A stretch of 64,000 nt of DNA from Cephalotrichum gorgonifer (taxonomy: Eukaryota; Ascomycota; Sordariomycetes; Microascales; Microascaceae). The stretch covers positions 310,001-374,000 of the forward strand of contig ONZQ02000004.1 of assembly GCA_900312665.1 (NCBI GenBank), written 5' to 3'. The first letter of the stretch is position 1. Each line of letters begins with the position of its first letter. Below are positions 45,608-57,492 of the stretch, one piece after another. A program made the translations under genes and the position numbers. The notes under the pieces were generated by a model. The model worked only from the letters and a program-made list of their open reading frames with translations. It was not told the origin of the DNA and did no database searches.

Positions 45608-47444
45608 CTTACAAGCGGGATCAAGAATTCAACACTAAGCCGCATCCGTACGCAAGCCAAGGAGAAGCAAACCTTGCCTATTCCCGCACCTAATAGAGTA
45701 GTACACACCCCGAGAACCAGGACAAGAACAAACCGGAACCAGAACTGGAAGCGGTGTGCTTCAGGGAACACGAAACACATACAAAGAGCTCATGGATGGC
45801 AGACAGGGGGGACGATCAGAAGAAACAAACCCCTCCCCCGCGCAAAAATTCGGGCGTGCCCCCTGCTCGGTACCGGATTTAGCTTCGAGTCAGCTAGCCC
45901 CACTTCCTCACTCCCTTACCGAAAGTTGTCTCCATCCCACGCCGCTAGTGCACTTGCTGGGGTCGAAGGCGCAAGCTCCTAACCTCCCCTTCCGGTTAGC
46001 CGCAAAGCGGTGCTGTCTCAGGGAAGCGTCCATGCGCAGGCCCTCAGCAGGGGTACCAAGTACTTGCACTTATACGAGCAAAGCTTACCCCTGTTCGTAG
46101 AGAGCTCGCAGCTTGCAATGAGCTCCTAGGTCTTCCAGAAATCACATAGTAGCTGGAAAACTGATGCCAGTAAGAAGGGGCGAGAAAGAAAACAGAGCGC
46201 ACAGACCGATTGAGACAAAAATACTGGTGTACTCGAAGGCCAGTGTCGTAGCTGCTTTTTTTTCACCTGGATGGCTACTGCCAGGTTTCCGCTGCATATT
46301 CCAGATACGCACGGACCATTCGGGCGCACGGTGATCCCAGCAGCACGTATGCGCCATGGGCCCAAAGGGCGAACCCCCCCACACCCCCCCCACTCCGGTC
46401 GACCCGAGAACATGGCCCCACCTTTAGGCCATATCCGGCTCTGTTCGTCCTGACGATGCAGGCCATCGGAGAGCAATCGGGCGAGCAAGGGAAAAATTCT
46501 CGATTCTGTCTGACTGGTCACCCACGCCGACGTGCCATCATTCCCTCATTCGGAGTACTTGCATTACACTCTATCCATGGAGGAGGGGTGTGATACTACC
46601 CTATTCAATTGCGCCCCTGCTGTAAGATTTTTTTCTCCTTCTTCAGCTACGAGCTTTTCACGAATGCTACCTTCTCCCGTAGTAACATTAGTTCGTCGTA
46701 CAGGGCCGGGGCCTTTTGGAAGTTCCCGTGCCTGTCCCGTTGAGCTTAAACCGATCATGGATGAGAATGGTCGTATTTGATGGTAGTATGTGAGAGTGTC
46801 GGAATCAGTGGATAGCTCCTCGAGGTACGCGGGTACGGGCTTGGATTACGCGCGAGAGACTTGCCCTCTAAATGGCGTCTTTTCCGAAAGAGAGAAATAG
46901 CTGTTTCCAAGGCCTGTCTGGGTGTTTGCCTGAGCATACGAAACATTTTTTTCTCTCGGTATGTCTAGTCTTTTCTTCTTCTTGTTCTTTCCCCGTTCTC
47001 TTTGCTTTCTTGTTTCTTCTTTTTTCTCTTACTCGCACTGAGGCGGCTCTTTTCGCGTTTCTCTTTTCTCTTTGCTTTTTTTTTTACCTTCCCTGTGGGG
47101 CTGCCGGAAACAAATTACCAATCGACCTTCCTTTCCACCCCTGATCTTGGGTTAAAAGCGGATGACGAGGCGCTTTCCAGCTTATCGCATCGCGAGTCTA
47201 CTACTACGTATCAATTATCAATGATTGATCAATGATGTGGGGTGACGCGGTGGCGGGGCGTGGGGCTGCTCGGAAACGCCACAGCTTCCCCCTCACGGAA
47301 CTATTCCGGGCTACTCGCAACCATCGTCGGGTCCGGGCCTGGGTGACGTGAGGGAAAGTGTTGCGATGAACTGGCACAGCCCATTTGCTTGACGGAGCCG
47401 ACCGGTCTCGACCGACCCGGAGAGGGCGGAGGGAGTCGTAATGT

Positions 47445-47472
47445 TTTTCTTTCTTTCTTTCTTTCTTTCTTC
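47445..47472 (+). repeat. (TTTC)n microsatellite
   Basis: About six uninterrupted TTTC units. Confidence 0.9.
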
Positions 47473-47800
47473 TTCGGATAAAATAAACGAGTCCGGACAA
47501 CCCCGAATTGAGTCACAGCGTCAAAAACCGAGCAAGAATCGGTGCGTTTCAAACACGAGTGCTGAGTTTTCGGTTCTTCGAGAACCTTTCTTCCCTGTCG
47601 CGGCCAATCCGAGGGGCTTATCATGCAGCGTGGCGCGGTGCAGCACTGGGCGGCGGCTGCTGGCACAGGTCGTATCGTCCACGTGCTGCGTCCGTGGACG
47701 CATGGGTCGGCTGCTGCTTCGTGCCTGGCGGAGAACCCCTTTATGCCTGAGGCAACAACCACCCCGGCTTGGTCAAGCTATGGGAGCGAACACTTATCAC

Positions 47801-47834
47801 ACTATCGTACTATCGCACTATCGTACCATCGTAC
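47801..47834 (+). repeat. 8-bp tandem repeat, four copies
   Basis: Units ACTATCGT, ACTATCGC, ACTATCGT, ACCATCGT, with a further degenerate unit before them. Confidence 0.85.
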
Positions 47835-49995
47835 AGGGTGGTGCGCAATCATCCGAGTACTCCGGATTTCGTACGTTTCAATTGATAACGCTGAGCAAGC
47901 ATTGATACAGTGTATCTCGTAGGGCTGCGTCCACGCCTCCACTTTAGCAGACAAATCGGAAATGGCGCTATCCGAGCATGGTCTACCGGGCGACAATCTC
48001 TGGGGCAGCGAAGCTAACTTTTGTATCTTACATCTACCCCCTTACGAATAATCGTATGTTGGCGGGTATTTATACGGACGTAAGAACCGGTATCGACCTG
48101 GTGATAAAGTCACAGGGCCTCCTGCATCAGAGGTTGAACTTACCTTGGAAGCTCAACCTGAACGCCGGGCAAGAGCTCCTCCAGCTAGCTCCCTGTGTTA
48201 GAGCTCACAAGGCGGGCGAGATTTCCCAGTGATGTGATAAAACGGGCGGCCGAAGCTCGGTCTCGACGCCCCGTGTAGAACAGAACGAAGGAAGCTTACT
48301 GAGCTCCGTGGCGGGGAGGGGGCGGCGGAAGGCAATGTAAATAAAATAAAGTGCAGCCACCGAACCATCCCAGGTCGATAAGAGGACTTCGGCTTCGGGC
48401 TTACGGGGTAGGATAATGGCGAGATCGCGCACGCATTCGGATCGCAATATTGCAATAATATTGTCCTAGGCAAGGATGGCGGATGCGAAAGCTACTTACT
48501 TCATCTGGATGTGCGACGATCCTTTCGCAGTTTAGGTGTCGCGTATTCATTGTATACGAAGTTCGCTGATGACCTGCCTCACTCGCAGGGAAGGACTGCA
48601 TCCCATGCATACAACCTGCAAGTGTCAGAGTCCTCATAATAGCGACTCGCATGGGCATGGGCGAAGACAGGGGGGGCGTGTGATTACCTCGCGGTTGCGT
48701 CGGCACAGTGTTAATTCTCAGTATAGGTGGTGCAGCTTGTACCTGCCAGAAGTAGTCGGGGCGCGGGGGCTGGAGGGAGCTGAAGAGCTTGACTGGCACC
48801 AGCACCAACTACGGACGACTTCAAAGTAGGGTTTCCAGTAATACAATTTCAAAGGCATTTCCTTTCACATTTGGCCGTCCTCATCAGCATCAACTATTGT
48901 GCTGACAAAAGTACGAGTAGTATGAAAGATGAGTTCGAGGTTTTGCAAATTTCTTGAGACACCGCAACAGGCCAAGGCGTCGAGTACTAGTTCAGGGCCT
49001 CGAATCAACTAACTCGATCCCAGACCCGAGTAAGGGGGGAGGGGCGACCGGGTTGTTTACTGTTGGGATGGATGGGTGGGATGGACAGCCACAAGGCCCG
49101 CAAACACACTACCGCAAGCTTTTCGGACTCGAAACGGCTATCAAGCGTCTCCCTAGCCCGCCAACCACAGGACGAACCTGTTGCTCGTTGGTACTTCTAG
49201 ACTCGTGGATAACGACCGAGCAAAGAAAGCGACTAAATCACGCCACTAAACAATGGTTTCTCCCTCTCCTTGTCCTCGCTTGGACGGAAGTCATAGCGAC
49301 AGGCAAAAGGGGGAAGAGAAGACAAATAATAAGCCTCTTTCTTTCGAAATCCCCCCCTCCCCCCTCCTTCCTAAAAAGTGGTAATCGCCACCGAGATTAC
49401 TAGGGGGATCATCTTTCTTTATCTCAGTCGTTCCCAACAAAAGCCAGTGTTTAATGTAATGGTTGTCGTACTTTTGCGGCTCGGCGAGTGGGACCTGGCG
49501 AATCGAGGGCGTGAATTGAGATCTAGAAGGCGAGAAAAAATTGCGTGGGAGGGGGGGTACGGGGGGTCACCCATGGTAGGGTGGGGGGAGTGGCCCTAAT
49601 GCTAGCCACACACCCACGCGAGAAAGAGAAATTCAAAAACTATGTCGAAATCTCTGGGCGGCTCGACGATCGGCGATCTGGGCTGTCGACTCTCCTCGTA
49701 TCTTTCAAATCCTTCCGCCGCACTTTCCGCCCCGCTCGCTTCAAGGTCTCGGATTGGAATCTATATTTATTACTTGTACGTAAGCCACTCCTAACCGGGG
49801 TGTGTGTGGGCGGGTGGTAGGCTCCAATATCTCCCCTCTCTCGCGCCCATTGCTACCCTTATTGTTCCATTGAGGTTGAGTTGCATCAAATATACCCGGA
49901 GATTTTCTCAGGCCTATTGCGCAGTCACGATACGTCGGAACGTTATCGTCGTAAGGCGTCTGCGGAAGAGAGGGGGGCAGATAAACGGAACCTTG

Positions 49996-50019
49996 ACAGG
50001 TACGAGTACGAGTACCTGT
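49996..50019. repeat. 24-bp inverted repeat built of TACGAGTAC motifs
   Basis: Arms ACAGGTAC and GTACCTGT enclose GAGTACGA. It would form a hairpin with an 8-bp stem and is one instance of the dispersed TACTCGTAC/GTACGAGTA motif. Confidence 0.85.
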
Positions 50020-53000
50020 TACGGGCAAGCATTAACTTCCCAAGATATGAAATGCTGGCTCATCATCACGCACCACTTGTACGAGTAGTGTACTTGTCAC
50101 ATGCCGGAACTTCATGACAACTCGTGGGTGGGTGGCTGATGGCTCATGGGCCATGCGTGCAGCTCGATTGGACCTTAATATAAAGCTTCCTTATCCGCCC
50201 CTCGCCTTGGCGGTGCCTTTGCTCCAAACATTAGTACAAGTACTCGGATACTCGTACGAGTTCGAGTAAGCCATGGAAGCCCCCCCTCGATGAGCACGAC
50301 GTCCCTTAGCTTTGTCACAAGTCACCTCCGACTGCGGACGTTTTTCTATCACATCACCTCAGATCCATCTCGACTCATTGACGCCGAGTCCGGACAGAGC
50401 CGCCCCTTGGGTAGATATATCAGTTCGTGCTCGTGCAATGTACATGGTACACGCTGAGACACGGCTTGGGCTGGTGCAGGCCACCCCGCCCACACCGAGA
50501 CTCTGGATGGAGGGGCACCCTTTGATCATTGCCTTGTCCCTATGGAGCTTCAAACATACATAAATTCTTACTCCCAAAGACACCACCTCTCGCCAAGCAT
50601 TCAAGACAGCTCGAAAAGCCCGACATGCGATCTCGCAAAGTCCGGGCGAGGCGGCACATTAGCCCCCTGCAGCTTTCCCTCTTTCTGTATTACACCGGGT
50701 ATAACCAAGTACTGTGTATTACATGTGCCCGTGTGAGCGAGTATCTCTGTTTCGTCGAGCGCCACCAACTCTTGTCACCCCACGAAAGCAGTTCTGTGGG
50801 ACAGAAACGTTTCGTTACTCTTTCCCCCAGATGTAAAACCCCGCAGTAGTGAATTGGTTTGGCAGGGAAAAAAATACGCCACGAAGCTCTGACGGGAAAG
50901 CCTCCCTGTCGTTGGCCTTTGGATCAAACTTTTTCTGGGGCTTTCTCTGCATCCTTTTTCTTTCTCTCCTCGTTTTGATTCAATCCCAGCCATCGGATGG
51001 CCCCCACCCATGGAACGAACAGGAGCCCCTGTCAGGAGCTCCCCCCCTCTTCCGCCCACTATTATGAGTATTATTGTATTATTATCAAGGGTTTTTTTTT
51101 TTCTCCTGCCCGGGAGTGGGTGCGGGTGGGGCGGGATTAGCGATATGCACCAAGTAACAGGGGCAGCACGGGCCAATCGAGAAACGAGAGCCGTCCTCGT
51201 ATCAAAGACTTGTGCACAGTTTGGGAGCTTGGCGCTTGGCAGCCCTTGCAACTTGGGAGAGATAACGAAACTGCAAGATGAACTTGCGAGGTTTGGGCGC
51301 AAGTCTTTCTGGGAGCCGTGCATATCAACTAATATCGCATTACTTGCAAAGCTCAAAGTGATACGGGTCCGGTATCGCTACAAGGACAGAGCAAAACACC
51401 ACCCTTAGCCTAGGGGTACAAGTAGGTACTCGTACACCGGCCTTGTACGACGGAGTACTCTGAGTTCGAGACGTCAAGTTCGCCCCGCTCGCTCTTAACG
51501 CGCCGTTACCACATCTATATGACCCTACACTACCATTCAGCAACCGATGCTCCCACCATGGCTAGTAGACGGGTACGCCAAGCTTTATTAAGAGTAACAA
51601 GTATTATAGGTCCGACGGCCAGTCGCCGATGAACGTGGTAAGGAATCCAGCCTAGGAAAAAGGGACGGTAGAACGGGAGACGGAGACTAGGAAAAGAGGC
51701 AAGGGCGCAGTACTGGGAGTTGCCGGATTTGGCATTGGCACGACGACGATGGCTCGCGTATTCCCAGCACACCGGTCGCGGTATACTCGTACAGTCTGCA
51801 AGTATAATAGTACATACGCCCATGGGGTCGAGGATGAGGGCATACATGTGGAGTATATCGTTATTATTGGAAGCCCATTTCCGCTTTGTCGCGTCCCACC
51901 CTCAGGACGGGGCCAATCTTCCTTCGTCGCGGTGCCATCCCTTTTTAGTGAATCGGTGTGGTCAAAGTGCGCGGAGATGCAAAACGCAATCGTTTTATCA
52001 GGATTAGTACCCATACATTGTAGTCATTGGATGAGCCGACAACCCACTATTAATTATGGGTCCCCTTAATCATTTATCGATGGGAGAGACAGTCGGCCCC
52101 CACCGAGCTATCCGGTCTTGGCATAGTCAAAGACCCACAAGATAAACAAGGTGTGGGCGGAGTATCTGGAGTGACAGCCCAGCGAGTGTTCGAGGGAGAA
52201 GACAAGGCAGGGAGATCCTGCTTGTATTACCCCATACTATACCAGGAGGAGGCGAGATGTGGGAGGCTCGAGATTAGCATCAAGCTAGTTTGAGGAGTGC
52301 ATGTGGGCAAACCCCTGAACGTGCCGGGATGCCGTCCTCTTACGCGATGTGTGGGGATCATGCTTTCACAGCTCCAGTTACTTACACTCGATTGATATAT
52401 AATTGTAAGCCAGACGGGAAGAACACGAATCAATTGGTAGATCACCAGCAGTGGCGAAGGAAGGAGTTTCAATTGCAACATTCAAGTAGGAGCTTTTGTA
52501 TTGGCCTGGGGAGGCGTAAGGTGGGGGTGGGAACATGGTTCAAGTATGTGGCCAGCCAAGCCTTGAGTATCATGCCCTTGTCAAGCCCTTGTCAAGTTCT
52601 TTTCTCTGCAACTTTTCTCTGCTCTTCTTTCCCTCCTTTCCATCCATTCCTCCCACTCAGTGTCCCACGCATGCTTGGCGCCGGCGATCGAGAGAACTTT
52701 GTTTCCACCCCTCTGAGACAGACCAGTGCCTGTTCGTACTACTCCACACATGTACTTGTATCGGCTGTACTCCTAGCACAGCAAAAGCGCTGTTGGTGCC
52801 AGCCTACTTGTAGATCGCCTAACTATTACCTCTTCGTCCGAGGAGGAATACCTATACCCCGCAGCTGGAGGCTGATGTACTTGTATTAAACGCTCGCTAA
52901 ATTTGTGCGGGTCCCCTCTGAGCGGAGACCGCTGTGCTTGGGGATCGGTGATACTAAGACTCCGTGTTAAAGTTTACCTGTGCTCGAAGTTTTGCAGTTA

Positions 53001-53349
53001 GGTTGGCCATATAGCAACACTCCCCCCACTTTTTTTTGTTGCGAAGTCGTGGGAGAACGAAGGGCTGGCCGTATCTGAATTAGAGATGCCCTGAAGAAGA
53101 CGCAGTGGGACCTCCCGTATGTTCCAAGTTATAATATGCACTCCATGCATGATCCTGGCAGATATAGGGTATGGGACATGGGAACATCAGACCTATTAGT
53201 GAACCGAACCGATTATATTCCAGACATATTTGTCAGGAAGCGGCCATGACATGCTCTCTCGGCGAAGAACTAGATATTAAGCAGGCAGCGTTGAATAACA
53301 CGGGTGTCGGATCGTTCGTCGGCGGGGGTACAATTAAGGTTGTTGGTTT

Positions 53350-53367
53350 GGGGGGGGGGGGGGGGGG
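53350..53367. repeat. G18 homopolymer
   Basis: Eighteen G. An AT dinucleotide repeat follows at 53417-53435. Confidence 0.9.
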
Positions 53368-54331
53368 TGAAGGCGAGAGCGAACGAGAACAGGCAAGATA
53401 AAAATGAAAAAAAATAATATATATATATATATATAACAAACCATGAAGGTGGGATACGAACCTACGAGCAGATATTTAGTTCAATATAGGACAGCATGCT
53501 CCTCGCAGCCTGGCCTAATCTCTATCCTGCTGTGTTCTGTCACAACTGATGGCCTGACATGCTCGTACTTGTATCACCATATGTTTGTCTTGGTGTCGGA
53601 GTGATCCCGGTCCTGGATTGGGATAAAATATCTTGCTCTCACAGAATACCAGTACTCGGAGGAGTGATGATATTCGTGAGGTAATAACGCCGTGGATCTG
53701 GAACATCCGCCCTTAGCTCCTCCAAAGCTGGATTAGCTCTCCGCGAGCAGATAGATAGTACGAATAGTTAGAATACTCACAGATCCACCTGGGTAGGTGC
53801 AAGTATAGATAGTAGATCCCACTAGCCTAGCGTCAAGCGAGCCCTCGGCCTCCGGGTTGGACTCATTCTCCGGGGCGACCCCCATTCATGGTTGTCTTGA
53901 TAGGAGCCCCGTCGAAATGCCCCGTAATACTCATACGAGTTACGTCTCTTAGCTCCATCCAAGCTCTGGGTACATTATGGTACAGTGCCTGCACTTTAAG
54001 GTGGATGGTGCATGGTGGCGCTTGGTGCCCCACCCTTAAAGAAGCACACGCCCCTCCCTCACACTTCCCACCAAAAAAAAAAAAAACCAAGCCGCCCCTC
54101 GGTGGGTCCTTTCAACAATGACACACCCCACCCCCCTGCACTCACCAAGAGGCAAAACCGCGCCATCGCATCTAGCGGCTTGCGACTTGCGAACTTGCGA
54201 ATGCTACGAGGTACCGATTACATCACCCATCCTTTCATTGCCTTTTTTCCCTTTGAGGGCCAAAAATGCAGGAAGTGGCAAGCCGTTTATCTGTGAAACC
54301 ACCCCCCTTCGCCCTTTCTCTTTTCTATATG

Positions 54332-55210
54332 GTGCCCTCGCCATTCCTACCGGCTCTTTTAAAGGAACCGCCCTTGAGCCCATCGGACCTTCCTCAACTG
54401 TTTCTGGGGTTCATATCACCTCCCTCTCATTGAAATATCAGACCAAGGGTCCGAGAAGCTGAGACCTCCCTCTCGGCTACACTCACCCACGTCGACGCCC
54501 ACACCCGCGCCCATCCGCCACACCCGCGAGTCCGACCACACGTCGAAGGTCCTCCTCCCTTTCGACTTTAATAACATCCCCCTTCCCCCTCCTCTTTGTC
54601 ACACTTTTGCGATTTCTTCTTCTCCGTCGCTCCTTCTCCCCTCTAAAGAAGACTACTCTTTCATCCAAGGTCTGCCCAGTTGCTGGAATATTGCCAGGGC
54701 GGATACCTTATCCCTAATCTTCACCCAACCTGTAAGTCCAGCACCACCGCGTTCTCCCTCACAACATCAATCCCCTCCCCTCCCTTCTTTCTCCCCCTGA
54801 GGCACCCTCGCGGAACCCCAAATTATTACTATCCTCATCCCCTCGCCGTGACGGGGGACGATCTCACTGCCTGGCTCATGGGCGGCTTACCTATCTATTC
54901 CTCCACTTGTAACCGTTTTCGTAATTCCTCTGACGCCCACTGCTACTATGCAATCGGGGCGTTTTCACCTCACCTTGATGCTATGAACTAACCCCACGAT
55001 ACAGAATCTTACCATCCCCCCCCGCCCGACTTGATCCATCCAAGGGGAATTCGTCCTACCCGAGGCCGTCGAACCAACCCCACCCGGCCATCTACCTAAT
55101 CTGTTTTACACCTCACTCTGGGAAGGCCCTACCTATCCTCTCGCCTCAACCCCTTGACTCCCAAGGACCAACACCCTTCGACTTCACCTACCGGGCACTT
55201 GGCCTTGGGG
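54332..55210 (+). promoter_or_regulatory. leader of the CBM21 gene with a predicted 5'UTR intron (54732-55004)
   Basis: Strongly C/T-rich. A GTAAGT donor at 54732 and an ACAG acceptor ending at 55004, with a GAACTAAC branch site 20 nt before, define a 273-nt intron. The four ATGs in this stretch (54878, 54948, 54978, 54983) all lie inside the predicted intron; outside it no ATG occurs from 54332 to the start codon at 55211. That distribution supports both the intron and the transcribed status of the leader. Confidence 0.65.
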
Positions 55211-57492
55211 ATGCCTTACACTCCGCCCTCCAGGTCGGCCGCTTCCACCTCGCCTCCTGCCTCGCCTAATCCACGACGGAGACATACTGAGCCGGCCCTA
55301 AGCATCACCCTGCCGCGTTCATCATCTTATCTGACGAAACATCGAAGAACACCATCCGCCTTGAGTCTTCCGGGGAAAGGAAATGAAAGTTTAAATCACG
55401 ATCTCACTCCCCCCGGTACATCGGACGACTTGAAAGCCATGTGTGCTAGCGATAGCATCCGGCAATCGCCGCCGCCCGTGACCGGCCCGGGAGGCATCCC
55501 TTCTGGTGCTGTCATTTCGCCTCCGGACTCTCTATCTGGTAGCGACGACGAGGGTTTGATGATGCGCGGAAGGAAGATCACCAACCTCAAGGAATTGAAA
55601 GTTGCCGTGAGCCACATATCAGTGCGCAGGGAGAGTTCACCAAGCAGTGAGAGGCTGCCGCTGGTTCTCTCAGAAGCCGTGTCTTTAACTGAAGGTATGC
55701 ATCACAGCTTTAGTACTGGTGCTCTTGATGCTCTGGGCTCGCAGAGAAACGTCCTCTCCGACTCAGACTCAGGCGCGGAGGCTATCGTTGGAGGCAGCCC
55801 ATTAACCGCCTCTGAAGAGGATTCAGATGATGAGAAGCGGGTCAAGCCTCCTATGGTCCGCAAGAAGTCAGGAGAGCTCGTTCGCCCGGCTCTCCGTGCG
55901 TCGTCGCGCCGGCGCCCCACGAGTATGCCCGGCACGCCAACTTTCTCAAAGGCGGTCCATTTCGATGCCCATCTAGAGCATGTTCGGCATTTCCTCCAAG
56001 TCGACCGCCCGCTCGCCGTCAGTGCTGGGTCAAGCCCGGTCGAGAACCTCGAGAGCGATTCTGAATACCCATTCCCATCATCCGAAGACGAAGCCCCGAG
56101 ATCTCGATCGCCTCCCTATGAATGGGAACTACATGGATCGAACTTGTCATCCTGCTCCGATGTCGCCCGTAACTCGCTTCCCGCTAAGGTCGAAAGATTT
56201 TGGCTGTCCAAGGATTGCAGGTCGCTGCAGGGCTCTGTCTCCGTTGCCAACCTTGCATTCAATAAGCACGTCATATGCCGCTTTACGCTGGACGACTGGA
56301 AGACGACATCGGAGGTTGCTGCCGAATACACGGGGCCGATCCATGGCACCCCTCGTGAGCGGTGGACATTCACCATACGGCTGTCGGATATGGCGAATCT
56401 CGAAACAAAAATCATGTACTTCTGCATTCGGTATAATGTCAATGGTCAGGAGTACTGGGACAACAATGGAGGTTCTAACTTCAACGTTGGCTTCCACAAG
56501 AAGTACCTGCCTCAGAATGGGAAAGGGGGGTATAGGGGTGCGGGGTCCCGAGCCGTCGGTGAGCTGCCTCGCAGCACACGTCGTGCCGACCCTGATTCGG
56601 CGTCTCGTCCCAAATCGACCCCTATGGCCGGCGGCTTTCCGGGGGCCAGGCACACCTTCGACCAAGGTCGCGACACTTACGGGGATGAATCTGTGCCCAT
56701 TCGACTCAAGCGCCACACTGCCAACTCTCGAAGCGAGGATTTCACCAGTAGCACTGCACCTCGGAACCGGGCCTTCGGAAGGCGGTATGACTTCAACGCC
56801 TCGCTCCATGAGGCGAAGAACTCTGCCAGGGCGAGGGACTCTCGAGTGCCTACGGATGCCAATGCCAACGCCAACAAGTCTAATTCACCCATTTTCCTTC
56901 CTAGCGGCAATGATTCGCCGAGTCGGAAGGACTATACTTATGACGAGATTGTCAACAGGTTTTGCTTTGTACGTAATCCTCCCCGGTAGCTTACCCAGCC
57001 CTCGACGTCGGCAACCAGTATCCGCAGGCAGACGAAGTAATTCACTAACATTACTGGCTACAGTATGGCTCAAAGCAACTGTCGACTAAATCGACCAATG
57101 AGGGTTTAAATAAATCGATCGGTGAGGGTCCGTCCGGTCCCCCAAAGGCCGATGAGAATGACGACACCTTGGCCTCGGTGAACGGGGCACGCGGCCATTA
57201 TCACCACGCTCCCCCATCGGGTCTCCCGGTTAACCCCTCTCGCCCACACTCCGAGCATAGTCAGGCGGGAGCTGATGGCAACAACTCTTCGATACCCCCA
57301 TCGCATCCGCGGTTGAATTATCTACCAGGGGATCCCCCTTTAGTTTCATCAATGCGACCTGCATCCCCAGGGTCCAACTTCTCACCGAGAGCCGGTACGT
57401 CTCCAGCCACTCTCGCAGTTCATCACGCTCAGCGACATAACGGATTTCCCTTCAGTCCCGAGGCGCATGGTCCCACCGCCATCCATGGCTAG
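55211..57492 (+). CDS. CBM21-containing protein phosphatase 1 regulatory (glycogen-targeting) subunit
   Basis: Two exons, 55211-56968 and 57064-57492; 728 aa. The start is the first ATG of the frame (MPYTPPSRSAAST). The N-terminal half is Ser/Pro-rich with acidic clusters. KAVHF (247-251) fits the RVxF motif that docks PP1 and is followed by DAHLEHVRHF, as in other glycogen-targeting subunits. The CBM21 domain (PF03370) covers about 325-428, with LQGSVSVANLAFNKHVICRF, WTFTIRLSD, and YWDNNGGSNFNVGF, whose aromatic/Asn residues belong to the glycogen-binding end. Yeast relatives Gac1, Pig1 and Pig2, and animal PPP1R3, bring PP1 to glycogen synthase to activate it. The disordered C-terminus is His/Pro/Ser-rich. 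The 95-nt intron has a CTAAC branch site. Which yeast paralogue it matches cannot be said. Confidence 0.92.

Larger units (their letters stand above)
37686..54331. other. 16.6-kb gene desert
   Basis: No reading frame here combines an ATG start, gene-like codon use and a recognisable motif. The GC level looks similar to the rest by eye and there is no obvious TA-rich decay, so it is not a plain RIP-degraded transposon. It contains long C or G homopolymers, microsatellites, short tandem duplications (for example a 17-mer doubled at 42495-42528) and many TACTCGTAC-like motif copies. DCP2 3'UTR occupies the left end, and the promoter of the CBM21 gene the right end. Non-coding transcripts or old, unrecognisable insertions are possible. 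Confidence 0.55.

Noticed and set aside
45481..45780. 99-codon minus-strand frame with a true ATG and a hydrophobic stretch
   Set aside because: Overlaps the 5S-like relic, no splice or promoter support, no family resemblance.
50775..51356. 193-codon frame on the minus strand
   Set aside because: Starts with TTG, low similarity to gene-like codon use, no motif.
53440..53520. tRNA-like T-arm on the minus strand (GTAGGTTCGTATCCCAC)
   Set aside because: The conserved A58 is T, the T-stem has a mismatch and no matching acceptor stem or D-arm could be drawn, so no tRNA is called.
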